DNA from: Salinispora mooreana
GTDB lineage: Bacteria; Actinomycetota; Actinomycetes; Mycobacteriales; Micromonosporaceae
Assembly (NCBI RefSeq): GCF_000379065.1
Contig: NZ_KB900614.1
Location: forward strand, 4,552,586 to 4,616,585
Direction: 5' to 3'
DNA: 64,000 nt
The notes under the pieces were generated by a model. That model was not told the DNA's origin and made no database searches. It saw only the letters and a program-made list of their open reading frames with translations. The position numbers and the translations under genes are program-made. Shown piece by piece: positions 36,129 to 44,477 of the stretch (positions are counted from its first letter, which is position 1; each line of letters begins with the position of its first letter).

Positions 36129-37531
36129 CGATGAACCGTCTGCTCGTCCTGGACGTGGTTGGCCTGACCCCGCGGATGCTCGCCCACATGCCACGACTGG
36201 CCAGCGTCGGCGCCGGCGGCTTCCGCGCGGAGTTGGGAACGGTACTTCCCGCTGTGACGTGTACAGTGCAGTCCACCTTTCTCACTGGCGATGTGCCCGC
36301 AGGGCACGGGATTGTGGGAAACGGGTGGTACTTCCGCGAGTTGGGTGAAGTGCTGTTGTGGCGGCAACACAACGCCCTTGTTGGTGGGGAAAAGGTCTGG
36401 CAGGCAGCACGGAGACGGTGGCCTGGCTACACGGTCGCGAACATCTGCTGGTGGTACGCGATGGGCGCGGATGTGGACTGGACCGTCACGCCCCGGCCGG
36501 TCTACCACGCCGATGGGCGCAAGGATCCAGACTGCTACACCGACCCACCGTGGCTGCGTGACACGCTCACCGCCCGGCTGGGGACGTTTCCGCTCTTCAG
36601 CTACTGGGGGCCGGGCGCTGCCATCGAGTCATCGCGGTGGATAGCGCGAGCCGCCGAGCAGGTGATCGTCACTCACAGTCCGGACCTCAGCCTGGTCTAC
36701 CTGCCACACCTCGACTACGACGTGCAGCGGTACGGCCCAGCAGATCCTCGTGCCACGCTGGCCGCCGCTGCACTCGATCGGGTACTCGCGCCACTGCTGG
36801 ACCTCGCGCAGGACCGTGGCATGACCGTGGTTGCCCTCTCCGAATATGGCATTACCGATGTGTCCCATCCAGTCGACATTAACCGGGCACTACGTGCCGA
36901 AGGGCTGCTGCGGGTGTACCGGCAGGCGGGGATGGAGTACCTCGATCCGTGGACGTCGCGGGCTTTCGCAGTGGCGGATCATCAGGTCGCCCACGTGTAT
37001 GTCCGGGATCCCGCCGACATCCCCGCCGTAGCCAAGCTCTGTGCCGCCGTGCCCGGTGTCGAGGCTGTACTCGACGATGTGGGAAAGGCGGCGCACGGAC
37101 TTGATCACCCTCGTTCCGGGGAACTGGTGGTGGTCGCCGAGCCCGAAGCATGGTTTACCTACTACTACTGGTTGGACGACTCAATGGCGCCAGACTTCGC
37201 CAGGGCTGTCGAAATCCATCGCAAGCCCGGCTACGATCCAGCCGAGTTGTTCTTCGACCCAGCCGCTCCCATGGCGGCGAAACGCCGTGGGGCCACTGCG
37301 CTGCTGCGTAAGAAGGCTGGGCTACGTTATGTAATGAACGTTGTGGGGCTCGACGCTGGAGCTTGCGCGGTACGTGGCTCGCACGGGCGCCTGCCGATCG
37401 ACTCGCGCGACGCGCCCGTGCTGCTGTGTTCGGATTCATCGCTCGCGCGGGACAGATATGCCGCCACCGATGTGAAGGAGCTGCTACTGCGGCTTGCGCA
37501 AGGCACCTCAGACTCCAACAGCGGGTCCTGA
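36125..37531 (+). CDS. eboF: Alkaline-phosphatase-superfamily protein EboF (nucleotide pyrophosphatase-like)
   Basis: A 468-residue protein of the NPP/alkaline phosphatase superfamily. LLVLDVVGLTPRML gives the first metal Asp, PAVTCTVQSTFLTG the nucleophilic Thr, PAGHGIVGNGW the conserved loop, YLPHLDYDVQRYG the Asp/His pair and SEYGITDV with PVDIN the remaining ligands. It would hydrolyse a phosphodiester or pyrophosphate. GTG 36125 overlaps the EboE stop; ATG 36131 is an alternative. The stop codon lies within the operon's terminator stem. Confidence 0.85.
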   Translation: MTMNRLLVLDVVGLTPRMLAHMPRLASVGAGGFRAELGTVLPAVTCTVQSTFLTGDVPAGHGIVGNGWYFRELGEVLLWRQHNALVGGEKVWQAARRRWPGYTVANICWWYAMGADVDWTVTPRPVYHADGRKDPDCYTDPPWLRDTLTARLGTFPLFSYWGPGAAIESSRWIARAAEQVIVTHSPDLSLVYLPHLDYDVQRYGPADPRATLAAAALDRVLAPLLDLAQDRGMTVVALSEYGITDVSHPVDINRALRAEGLLRVYRQAGMEYLDPWTSRAFAVADHQVAHVYVRDPADIPAVAKLCAAVPGVEAVLDDVGKAAHGLDHPRSGELVVVAEPEAWFTYYYWLDDSMAPDFARAVEIHRKPGYDPAELFFDPAAPMAAKRRGATALLRKKAGLRYVMNVVGLDAGACAVRGSHGRLPIDSRDAPVLLCSDSSLARDRYAATDVKELLLRLAQGTSDSNSGS

Positions 37532-37551
37532 TCATGGCCTGATCAGGACCC
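37523..37551 (+). terminator. Terminator of the EBO operon
   Basis: GGGTCCTGATCA (37523-37534) and TGATCAGGACCC (37540-37551) form a perfect 12-bp stem with a five-base loop. The eboF TGA stop is inside the left arm. No U-run follows, as is usual in actinomycetes. Confidence 0.85.
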
Positions 37552-37675
37552 GTCCGCGCCCTCGGCATGTCCGCCTACTCACGGTGGCTGCCATAGTAAA
37601 GTGTGCCGCGGCGCACGACGTTTCAAGCGCCGATTCCATTGGCCATGATCCACTTTCTATGTCGAGGAGACCGCG

Positions 37676-38233
37676 GTGAGAAATGTCGTCCTGTACATGC
37701 AGTCCACACTCAACGGAATGGCTGTCGGTCCTGACGAGGAGATGGATTGGCTTACGGTCAATGACCAAACCTGGGAGATCGTCGGGAACCTGCAGGAGCA
37801 GTGCGACACGGCCCTGATCGGGCGAAACACCTACGGTGAGTTTGTTGGCTTTTGGCCGGCCGCAGCGGACGATCCGGGCAACCCTCCGGGCATGGTGAGT
37901 CACGCCCGCTGGCTCGCGGACACCGAAAAGCTTGTCGCATCCCGGACGCTCGAATCGGTTGACTGGCAAAACTCCAGGCTACTCGGGGACGACTTCATGG
38001 GTGAGATCGCCAGGATGAAGAAGGGCGCCGGCAAGGACATGCTGTTGCTCGGCGGCGTGGGACTGGTGCGTTCGATGTCCGAGCACGACCTTATCGACGA
38101 GTACTGGCTACTGGTCAATCCCGCAACGATCAGTAGCGGACAGTCTGCCCTGGCCTCCCGCCGGAACATGCGTTTGCTTGAGGCAAAGCCGTTCGAATCC
38201 GGCGTGGTTGCGCTGCACTACGCGCGCGGGTGA
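37676..38233 (+). CDS. Dihydrofolate reductase / RibD C-terminal family protein
   Basis: A 185-residue stand-alone DHFR-like reductase: RNVVLYMQSTLNGMAVGPDE at the start, DTALIGRNTYGEFVGFWPA in the middle, and MLLLGGVGLVRSMSEHDLIDEYWL near the cofactor site. The GTG start has GAGGAG upstream. It is bracketed by two strong hairpins and so is transcribed alone. A possible role is pterin or flavin-type reduction; nothing links it directly to the EBO operon besides position. Confidence 0.8.
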   Translation: MRNVVLYMQSTLNGMAVGPDEEMDWLTVNDQTWEIVGNLQEQCDTALIGRNTYGEFVGFWPAAADDPGNPPGMVSHARWLADTEKLVASRTLESVDWQNSRLLGDDFMGEIARMKKGAGKDMLLLGGVGLVRSMSEHDLIDEYWLLVNPATISSGQSALASRRNMRLLEAKPFESGVVALHYARG

Positions 38234-38234
38234 C

Positions 38235-38285
38235 GCACGGCCGCAGGGCGTGCCAGCCGGTCAGGCTGGCCCGCTGCGGCCGTGC
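38235..38285 (+). terminator. Strong terminator hairpin
   Basis: GCACGGCCGCAG and CTGCGGCCGTGC form a 12-bp outer stem; within it TGCCAGCC pairs with GGCTGGC around GGTCA. It begins two bases after the stop of the DHFR-like gene. Confidence 0.85.
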
Positions 38286-38470
38286 CGTACCGGCTGAATA
38301 CTGGGCCCTGTCTTGATCGCCAGCCTCCCTCCTGCCTGCAGATCGTCATACGTGAGTGCTGAAGCGCTTCGGGGCGCAATCGCGAAGACGTAGGCATTTC
38401 GGAAGATCTATAGGCTCCTCCGTTGAGGTGCTGCCGGAACGGCCGGCTGCCGTGCGTCTTGGGGGTTGCC

Positions 38471-39799
38471 ATGTCCGATGCCGTGATCCTGGCCGACGAG
38501 CTTGACTTCCCGACCAGCATCGCCTTCGACGATCGAGGAAGGGTTTACGTCGCTGAGTCTGGTTTGCCCTTCGGAGGTGCCGCCCCAGGCGGCCGGATTA
38601 GCCGCATCGACCCATCTGCCGAATCACCGTCAATAGCAGTCGTGGCAACCGGTCTCGCTGCTCCAGTCACCGGGCTTAGCTGGCATGAGAATATTCTTTA
38701 CGTTTCGGAGGGTGGCGCTGGTCGAATCAGCCGGGTTGACACCGAGGCTGTAGGGGCGGTGGATCCGGATCGCGCCGCTCGCCCACTGATTGAGGGGATG
38801 CCGGGACCCGGCAACTATCACACAAACATGGCCGTGGTCGGACCGGACCAGAAGCTCTACTTCAGCCAGGGCGCGATGACGAACCTTGGCGTCATCGGCC
38901 TCGACGCCTATGAGCTGGGTTGGTTGCGGCGTCTGCCTCATTCACACGACGTTCCAGGCATCGACATCACCCTCGCTGGACGTGACGTCACGACACCCGA
39001 CCCGTTCTCCACCACACCGGGCGCCACCCGGGTGACGGGTGGCTTTGTTCCTTTTGGCACCTCTACCGCGCACGGGCAGCGGGTTCCGGCCGGCCTGCCG
39101 TGCACAGCCGCTGTCATGCGATGCGACCTCGACGGCTCGAATCTGGAATTGGTTGCCTGGGGCCTGCGTAACGCCTTCGGGCTGGGCTTCCTGCCCGACG
39201 GCCGGCTCCTCGCTGTGGACCAAGGGCCCGATGACCGGGGTAGCCGTCCGATCGGTGCCGCGCCGGACCTGCTCTTCGAGGTAGGAACCGGTCGCTGGTA
39301 TGGGTGGCCGGACTACGTCGGCGGTGTGCCGGTCGCCGATCCACGCTTCGCGCCGGTGCGCGGCCCACAGCCGACGTTTCTGCTGACCGGGCACGATTCG
39401 CTTCCCGAGCCCGAACAGCCACTGTTCGCCTTCACCCCGCACGCCGCCGCGACGAAGTTCGCCGCAGTCCCGGTAGTGGCCGGCCCCGCCCGCCCGCTGG
39501 CCGGGCGCTTGGTGGTTGCCCTCTTCGGTGACGAGACCCCGATGACGGCTCCGCCTGGTCATCCGCAGGTGGGCCGCGGCCTACTACTCATTGATCCGGC
39601 TGACTGGTCTGCTGGCGGCTTCAAGGGTGGGCCAGAGCTAGCCAGGCCCATTGACGTTGGCTTCGCGCCGGGCAGCGGAGACATGTTCCTGCTCGACTTC
39701 GGTCGGTTCGAAATGTCCGACGAAGGGGTACAGGCGCAGAAAGGAACTGGCCAGTTGTGGCGGTGGGCCGACTGGTCCGACTTCGTCGCTGCCTCCTAG
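38471..39799 (+). CDS. Glucose/sorbosone dehydrogenase-like beta-propeller (PQQ sugar dehydrogenase family)
   Basis: A 442-residue six-blade propeller protein. FPTSIAFDDRGRVYVAESG, NTNMAVVGPDQKLYFSQGA-like stretch, the family's LELVAWGLRNAFGLGFLPDG and WYGWPDYVGG support the assignment. There is no signal peptide, unlike most family members. ATG 38471 follows GGGGG. These proteins oxidise sugars or alcohols using PQQ, though many homologues lack shown activity. It stands alone between two terminators; whether it belongs to the EBO-side pathway is unknown. Confidence 0.75.
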   Translation: MSDAVILADELDFPTSIAFDDRGRVYVAESGLPFGGAAPGGRISRIDPSAESPSIAVVATGLAAPVTGLSWHENILYVSEGGAGRISRVDTEAVGAVDPDRAARPLIEGMPGPGNYHTNMAVVGPDQKLYFSQGAMTNLGVIGLDAYELGWLRRLPHSHDVPGIDITLAGRDVTTPDPFSTTPGATRVTGGFVPFGTSTAHGQRVPAGLPCTAAVMRCDLDGSNLELVAWGLRNAFGLGFLPDGRLLAVDQGPDDRGSRPIGAAPDLLFEVGTGRWYGWPDYVGGVPVADPRFAPVRGPQPTFLLTGHDSLPEPEQPLFAFTPHAAATKFAAVPVVAGPARPLAGRLVVALFGDETPMTAPPGHPQVGRGLLLIDPADWSAGGFKGGPELARPIDVGFAPGSGDMFLLDFGRFEMSDEGVQAQKGTGQLWRWADWSDFVAAS

Positions 39800-39809
39800 T
39801 GACGTAGTC

Positions 39810-39847
39810 TTCCCGGGCTACCCCGAAGGACCGGCGTAGCCCGGGAA
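39810..39847. terminator. Bidirectional terminator between convergent genes
   Basis: TTCCCGGGCTAC (39810-39821) and GTAGCCCGGGAA (39836-39847) are perfect 12-base inverted arms around a 14-base loop. It ends the propeller gene from the left and the DHA2 transporter gene from the right. Confidence 0.9.
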
Positions 39848-39854
39848 GGCATCT

Positions 39855-41465
39855 TCAGCTGGTGGATGACTTGGCGACCGGTTCTGCCGACGGCTCGTCG
39901 TCCGGTGTCGAACCGTCGGTCTCCTCCCCGGCGCCCTCCTCGCTTCCCGTGGGGGGTATGTGTCGTAGCTGGATCATGATGAACAGCGCAGCGATCACCA
40001 AGACGACCGCACTGACGGCGGAGAACACGTTCAGACCGTCCGCGAACGCCTGCCGGGCGGCTGCCACCAGCGCCGTACCGACGTCAACCGGTAGTTCCGC
40101 GGCGACAGCGACCGCGGTGGCCGCGTTCTCCTCCGCTGCCTGGGCGGTGGCCGCCGGCACCTCGGCCGGTATCTGTCCGGCCAGTTCCTGTCGGTAGATC
40201 ACCGCACCGACGCTGCCCAAGACCGCGACGCCCAGGGCGGCCCCGGCCTCGTTGGACGTCTGTACGAGTGATCCCGCGGAACCAGCTTTCTCCGGGGGTG
40301 CCGAACCGAGGACAAGATTGGTCCCCAGCGCCAGCAACGGCCCGTCGCAGGCCCCAATCACGGCGAACCCGATGATGAGTGCGACCGGACTCGATGTCGC
40401 GCTGATCTGGGTGAACCAGGCGAAGGTGGCGACCACCCCGAAGAGCCCGATTCCGATCAGGTACGCCGGGCGGAACCGGCGGCCGAGCATCGGCGAGACC
40501 ATGGCGCTGATCGTTGCCGCCGCCATGCCGGGCAGGAGCGCCAACGCCGACTCCAGTGCGGTCATACCGGCCACCGACTGGAAGAACTGGGTGATGTACA
40601 GCATGGATGTGGCGCCAACCATGCCGTAGAGCAACAGTCCGACGAGCATCGTGCTGAAAGACCTGCTGCGGAACATCGTCAGGTCCATCAGCGGGTCGGA
40701 GAGCGACCGCTGCCGACGGACGAAGATGATGCCCAGCACGATGCCGAGCACCCCGACGGTGACGGGTACGACTTCGAAGCCGTTACGCGCGACCTCCTTC
40801 AAGCCGTAGATGAAGGCGAGTACCGCGGCCAGCGACAAGCCCACGCTGGTGAAGTCGAGTCGCCCTGCCTCCGGCGCCTTGAACTCGGGCACGAGTATCG
40901 GAGCGAGAATCAACAACAGCACCATGACCGGCACGCCGATGAGAAATACCGAGCCCCACCAGAAGTATTGCAGTGCCAATCCGCCGGCGAGCGGGCCAAG
41001 GATAGCACCGAGGGTGAACGATCCGGCCCACATGCCAATCGCTGTGCCCATCTGCTTGGGATCGGTGAACATATTGCTGATCAGGGCCAGCGTGGACGGC
41101 GCGAGCGTCGCCCCGGCGATTCCCAGGAGCGCCCGGGACGCGATAAGCATTTCGGGACTGGTCGACCAAGCCGACACCAGCGAGGCGACTGCGAAGAAGG
41201 CGGCGCCAATCAACAGCAGCTTCCGGCGGCCGATTCGGTCGCCCAGGGAGCCCATGGTGATGAGGAATCCGCCGACCAGGAAGCCGTAGATGTCGAGGAT
41301 CCACAGCTGCTCAACGCTCGTTGGGCGAAGGTCGGCGCTGAGGTGCGGCAAGGCCAGCAGCAACACGAACATGTCAAACGTGATCATGAGGGTTGCCAGG
41401 GAGAGGACGGCGAGGCCGGCCCACTCCCTACGCCCGGCCCGTGGTGGTGTTGCGGTGTCCGTCAT
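39855..41465 (-). CDS. DHA2-family (EmrB/QacA) drug exporter
   Basis: A 536-residue membrane protein with about 14 hydrophobic helices and a hydrophilic C-tail rich in Glu, Ser and Thr. LSLATLMITFDMFVLLLALP starts helix 1, WILDIYGFLVGGFLITMG includes helix 2, LGDRIGRRKLLLIG is MFS motif A, and GPLAGGLALQYFWWGSVFLI corresponds to motif C. ATG 41465 is chosen for the conserved N-terminus; the longer frame is unlikely. It is the likely exporter or self-resistance pump of the adjoining biosynthetic cluster, by position. Confidence 0.9.
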   Translation of the reverse strand: MTDTATPPRAGRREWAGLAVLSLATLMITFDMFVLLLALPHLSADLRPTSVEQLWILDIYGFLVGGFLITMGSLGDRIGRRKLLLIGAAFFAVASLVSAWSTSPEMLIASRALLGIAGATLAPSTLALISNMFTDPKQMGTAIGMWAGSFTLGAILGPLAGGLALQYFWWGSVFLIGVPVMVLLLILAPILVPEFKAPEAGRLDFTSVGLSLAAVLAFIYGLKEVARNGFEVVPVTVGVLGIVLGIIFVRRQRSLSDPLMDLTMFRSRSFSTMLVGLLLYGMVGATSMLYITQFFQSVAGMTALESALALLPGMAAATISAMVSPMLGRRFRPAYLIGIGLFGVVATFAWFTQISATSSPVALIIGFAVIGACDGPLLALGTNLVLGSAPPEKAGSAGSLVQTSNEAGAALGVAVLGSVGAVIYRQELAGQIPAEVPAATAQAAEENAATAVAVAAELPVDVGTALVAAARQAFADGLNVFSAVSAVVLVIAALFIMIQLRHIPPTGSEEGAGEETDGSTPDDEPSAEPVAKSSTS

Positions 41466-41677
41466 CGTCGTACGGTCCCTCTCGTCGATCTTCAGTGTGT
41501 GTGCGCCTACCAACACGACGAACGGCGTCGCCGAAATTCGACAGCTGCCGCACGACCTGCGGCTGGGATGTCCGGGCCACCCCACGTGCCGCCGCGACCG
41601 CGCATCTTCGGAGTAGGCCCACACCCAATGTGCCTGGCATCATGAGCCTGCTGTGCCGACGATCACTGGGAGGCAGG

Positions 41678-42502
41678 ATGACAACGGAGGATGTGCCCAC
41701 GATTGCGGGTGTCGAGCGATTCTACGATGTCGCGGATCTGATCCTGACCACCATTTGGGGCCGAAATTGGCATGTCGGATATTGGGACTCGTCGGACAGC
41801 GAGGCTTCCAACGCCGACGCCGTACAGCGGCTTAACGATGTGCTTGGGGCGAAGTTGCGGGTGGGGCCCGGTGAGCGGGTGCTGGACGTTGGCTGTGGTA
41901 TCGGTGAGCCCGCGCTACGTCTGGCAGAGGCGACCGGTGCCGAGGTTGTTGGGGTTACCATCGCCGAACCGCAGGTGGTAGCGGCTAACCGACGGGCGGT
42001 TGAGCTTGGCCTCGCTGGTCGTGCGACGTTCCAACTGGGCGACGGTCTGAACCTGCCGTTTCACGATGGGTCTTTCGACGCGGCATGGGAGATTGAGGCT
42101 GGTATTCACATGGACCGGTCGCGGATGATCGCAGAAATGGCCCGGGTCGTCCGGCCCGGCGGGCGAGTCCTCGTCGCTGATCTAGCTATGCCGGAAGGTC
42201 CGGCCCAGGACACCCAGGAGGAACACGACGCGATGTTGGAGAGCATGGCGCTCGTGCAGGTTCCCACCTTTGACGAGTACCGCACAATGATCAACGAGGC
42301 GGGCCTGCGGCTCGTCGAGTTGTCGGACTTCACGCCGCACACCCGCAAGACGAATGAGCGGATTGCCGAGGCAGCGCGCCAGCACTACGACGCGCTGGTC
42401 GCCGAGCGCGGCCAGGCAGCGGGTGACATTCTCGACATGATGATGACATCTATCGATGTACGTTATGTCGTCATCGTCGCGGACCGGCCGGTCGGCTCCT
42501 GA
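41678..42502 (+). CDS. SAM-dependent methyltransferase (small-molecule O-methyltransferase-like)
   Basis: A 274-residue class I methyltransferase. Motif I is VLDVGCGIGEPALRLA, motif post-I VVGVTIAEPQV, and WEIEAGIHMDRSRMIAEMAR with VRPGGRVLVADL cover motifs II and III. The N-terminal FYDVADLILTTIWGRNWHVG is typical of sugar and polyketide methyltransferases such as the RebM type. GGGAGG precedes ATG 41678. It is divergent from the exporter and convergent with the radical SAM gene. Confidence 0.85.
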   Translation: MTTEDVPTIAGVERFYDVADLILTTIWGRNWHVGYWDSSDSEASNADAVQRLNDVLGAKLRVGPGERVLDVGCGIGEPALRLAEATGAEVVGVTIAEPQVVAANRRAVELGLAGRATFQLGDGLNLPFHDGSFDAAWEIEAGIHMDRSRMIAEMARVVRPGGRVLVADLAMPEGPAQDTQEEHDAMLESMALVQVPTFDEYRTMINEAGLRLVELSDFTPHTRKTNERIAEAARQHYDALVAERGQAAGDILDMMMTSIDVRYVVIVADRPVGS

Positions 42503-42521
42503 GCGGCCCGAGCGACGGCGG

Positions 42522-42554
42522 CGTCGCCCACCCGGGAGGCCGGGGTGGGCGACG
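42522..42554. terminator. Bidirectional terminator between convergent genes
   Basis: CGTCGCCCACCC and GGGTGGGCGACG form a perfect 12-bp stem with a nine-base loop, lying between the methyltransferase stop and the radical SAM stop. Confidence 0.9.
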
Positions 42555-42559
42555 TCCCG

Positions 42560-44449
42560 CTACAGCCGGTGCGATGTCGCGAGGTAGGTCGCAGCGGATT
42601 CGTGGTTGTCGAGATTCTTGTAGTAGCCCGGCCGGGCACGGAAGACGTAGGAAACCGGTTCCTGCTTCGGGCCAGAAGTGCAGGTCTGGGGCCAGTTCGC
42701 TAGTGCGGCTGGAACGTCGAACTCGAAGGTGACCGGTGTGCTTTGATAGGACGGCGTGCCGTCCAGGTCCACCTCGTGCCAACCGTCGGGAAGATCACCG
42801 TCGGGCACCACATATACCTGCCGCGACCAGCGTTCATACTCAAAGACAGAGGTGATGAAGGGCTGCCACTGCGGCGGGACGACTGGGACGATCTCGTGCG
42901 TCCACCACTGGTGCACCAATGCCTGCAACTCGGGGCTGCTGTGTAGGCTGCGCAATGCCTCCGCGATCGCTGGTGATTCGGCCAGCACCGGGATGCGATC
43001 ACACAGTGTCACGGCGGCCGGATCAGTCGAGGCCTCGAAGAATGTTTTAAAACTCGTGATAACTGTTGATTGGCTCATGTTTGCCAGGTCGAGTAACGGG
43101 CGCCAGGCGTGGCGCAGATACTGTTGCTCGCCGAGTACGCGAGCCCAGAAGACGAACCGTTGCATCTGTAGATTCTCTTGTAATGTGGAGGAGCGGTTCG
43201 CCAAGACATATTCGAAGTCATCGGTTTCGCCCCGGATCGTGACTAAACCATGCAGCTCCCGGTTCTGTGCGTAGGCGGTGTTGGGTAGAATTAGCATGGG
43301 ATACACCGCAATTCGGGAAACCTTCCGTGCCAGTCGGTCGTAACCCTCGAGGAACGATTCGACTGTCTCGCCGGGCGCCCCCCAGATGAGCTCGCCATAG
43401 CATTCAAGCCCTTCCTCGGCGAGCCATTCGACCAGGCTTTCCCACTGGTTGACCTTCATGTTCTTGCGTAGCATGTCAGTCAACGCGGCGTCGTCGAGGG
43501 TCTGCAGTGCCAACGTGAAGAGGCTGTGCATGTCATGCTTCTTCAACTCGCGCACGATATTGTAGAAGCGTTGCGACTTGTTTTTGGCCCAGCTCGTGAT
43601 CAAATCTCCTGGGTAGCCGTACTTTTCCTTGGTTTTGATCAATGCCTCAACGAACTCCTCGTCGGCCGCTAACAGCCCGAAGTTGGAGTCGCACAGCACC
43701 AGCGAGGGAGCTTTGTAGTAGCCGAAGACGTCCAGCTCGGCGGTGAGGCGGTCGATGGAGAATGATCGCATCTTTTGTCCGACCGCACCGCCCCAATAGC
43801 AGAATGCGCACTTGTACGGACAGCCTCGGTTGGTTTCAAGGAGTGCCACGTCATAGCGAAATTGTCCGCTGGCATCCGTCATGGGGATCGCGCCGCTGAG
43901 CAGCGGCGACGGGATTACGTCCAGGTGTGCGATGCGGTCACGATCAGGTGTGCTGTGCAGAGTACCGTCCGCCCGCCGGAACGACAGACCGGCCACGTGC
44001 GTCGGGTCGAAGACATTCGATCCGTCCGGCCGCTCCAGCAGGTAGGTCAGCAGCTCGCCAAAGGTGTGCTCTCCCTCGCCGTTGACGACGACATCGACCC
44101 ACGGAAGCTCCCGGAAGACCCGCTCGGCTTGATAGGCGACGTGGTTTCCCCCAAATACCACCAGACCGTTCGGGTTGACCTGTTTGAACGTTTCAGACAG
44201 AACACCGAAGTTGCGGTAGTTCCAACCCAGCACCGAGAAGGCCAGGACGTCGGGAATTCCGCCGGAGAACAGTGCCTTGGTCATCTCCTGCATTCGCTGG
44301 CCACCCCGGAAGTTGCAAATCTCTGCAGTAGCCTCGCCAGCAAAAGACGGTGTCTCGTCGACCACCGCCTTTAGATATCCGACCGCGAGTGGCATCGAGT
44401 CGACCGGCATGTCCCAGGCTCCTTGCTGGACCAACCGGACAGTGAGCAT
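42560..44449 (-). CDS. Cobalamin-binding radical SAM methyltransferase, KedN5-like
   Basis: A 629-residue protein. Residues 1-140 form a B12-binding-type domain (LVQQGAWDMPVDSMPLAVGY at the start, LVVFGGNHVAYQAE and GEGEHTFGELL). The radical SAM cluster is C210-x3-C214-x2-C217 in NRGCPYKCAFCYWGG. The long C-terminal region is typical of class B methylases. The opening sequence recalls the KedN5 family from the kedarcidin enediyne cluster. It would transfer a methyl group to an unactivated or aromatic carbon. It is 28 bases downstream of a class I methyltransferase gene and probably co-transcribed. Confidence 0.8.
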   Translation of the reverse strand: MLTVRLVQQGAWDMPVDSMPLAVGYLKAVVDETPSFAGEATAEICNFRGGQRMQEMTKALFSGGIPDVLAFSVLGWNYRNFGVLSETFKQVNPNGLVVFGGNHVAYQAERVFRELPWVDVVVNGEGEHTFGELLTYLLERPDGSNVFDPTHVAGLSFRRADGTLHSTPDRDRIAHLDVIPSPLLSGAIPMTDASGQFRYDVALLETNRGCPYKCAFCYWGGAVGQKMRSFSIDRLTAELDVFGYYKAPSLVLCDSNFGLLAADEEFVEALIKTKEKYGYPGDLITSWAKNKSQRFYNIVRELKKHDMHSLFTLALQTLDDAALTDMLRKNMKVNQWESLVEWLAEEGLECYGELIWGAPGETVESFLEGYDRLARKVSRIAVYPMLILPNTAYAQNRELHGLVTIRGETDDFEYVLANRSSTLQENLQMQRFVFWARVLGEQQYLRHAWRPLLDLANMSQSTVITSFKTFFEASTDPAAVTLCDRIPVLAESPAIAEALRSLHSSPELQALVHQWWTHEIVPVVPPQWQPFITSVFEYERWSRQVYVVPDGDLPDGWHEVDLDGTPSYQSTPVTFEFDVPAALANWPQTCTSGPKQEPVSYVFRARPGYYKNLDNHESAATYLATSHRL

Positions 44450-44477
44450 GACGAACCAACCCCTTTCAGGGGCCTAT

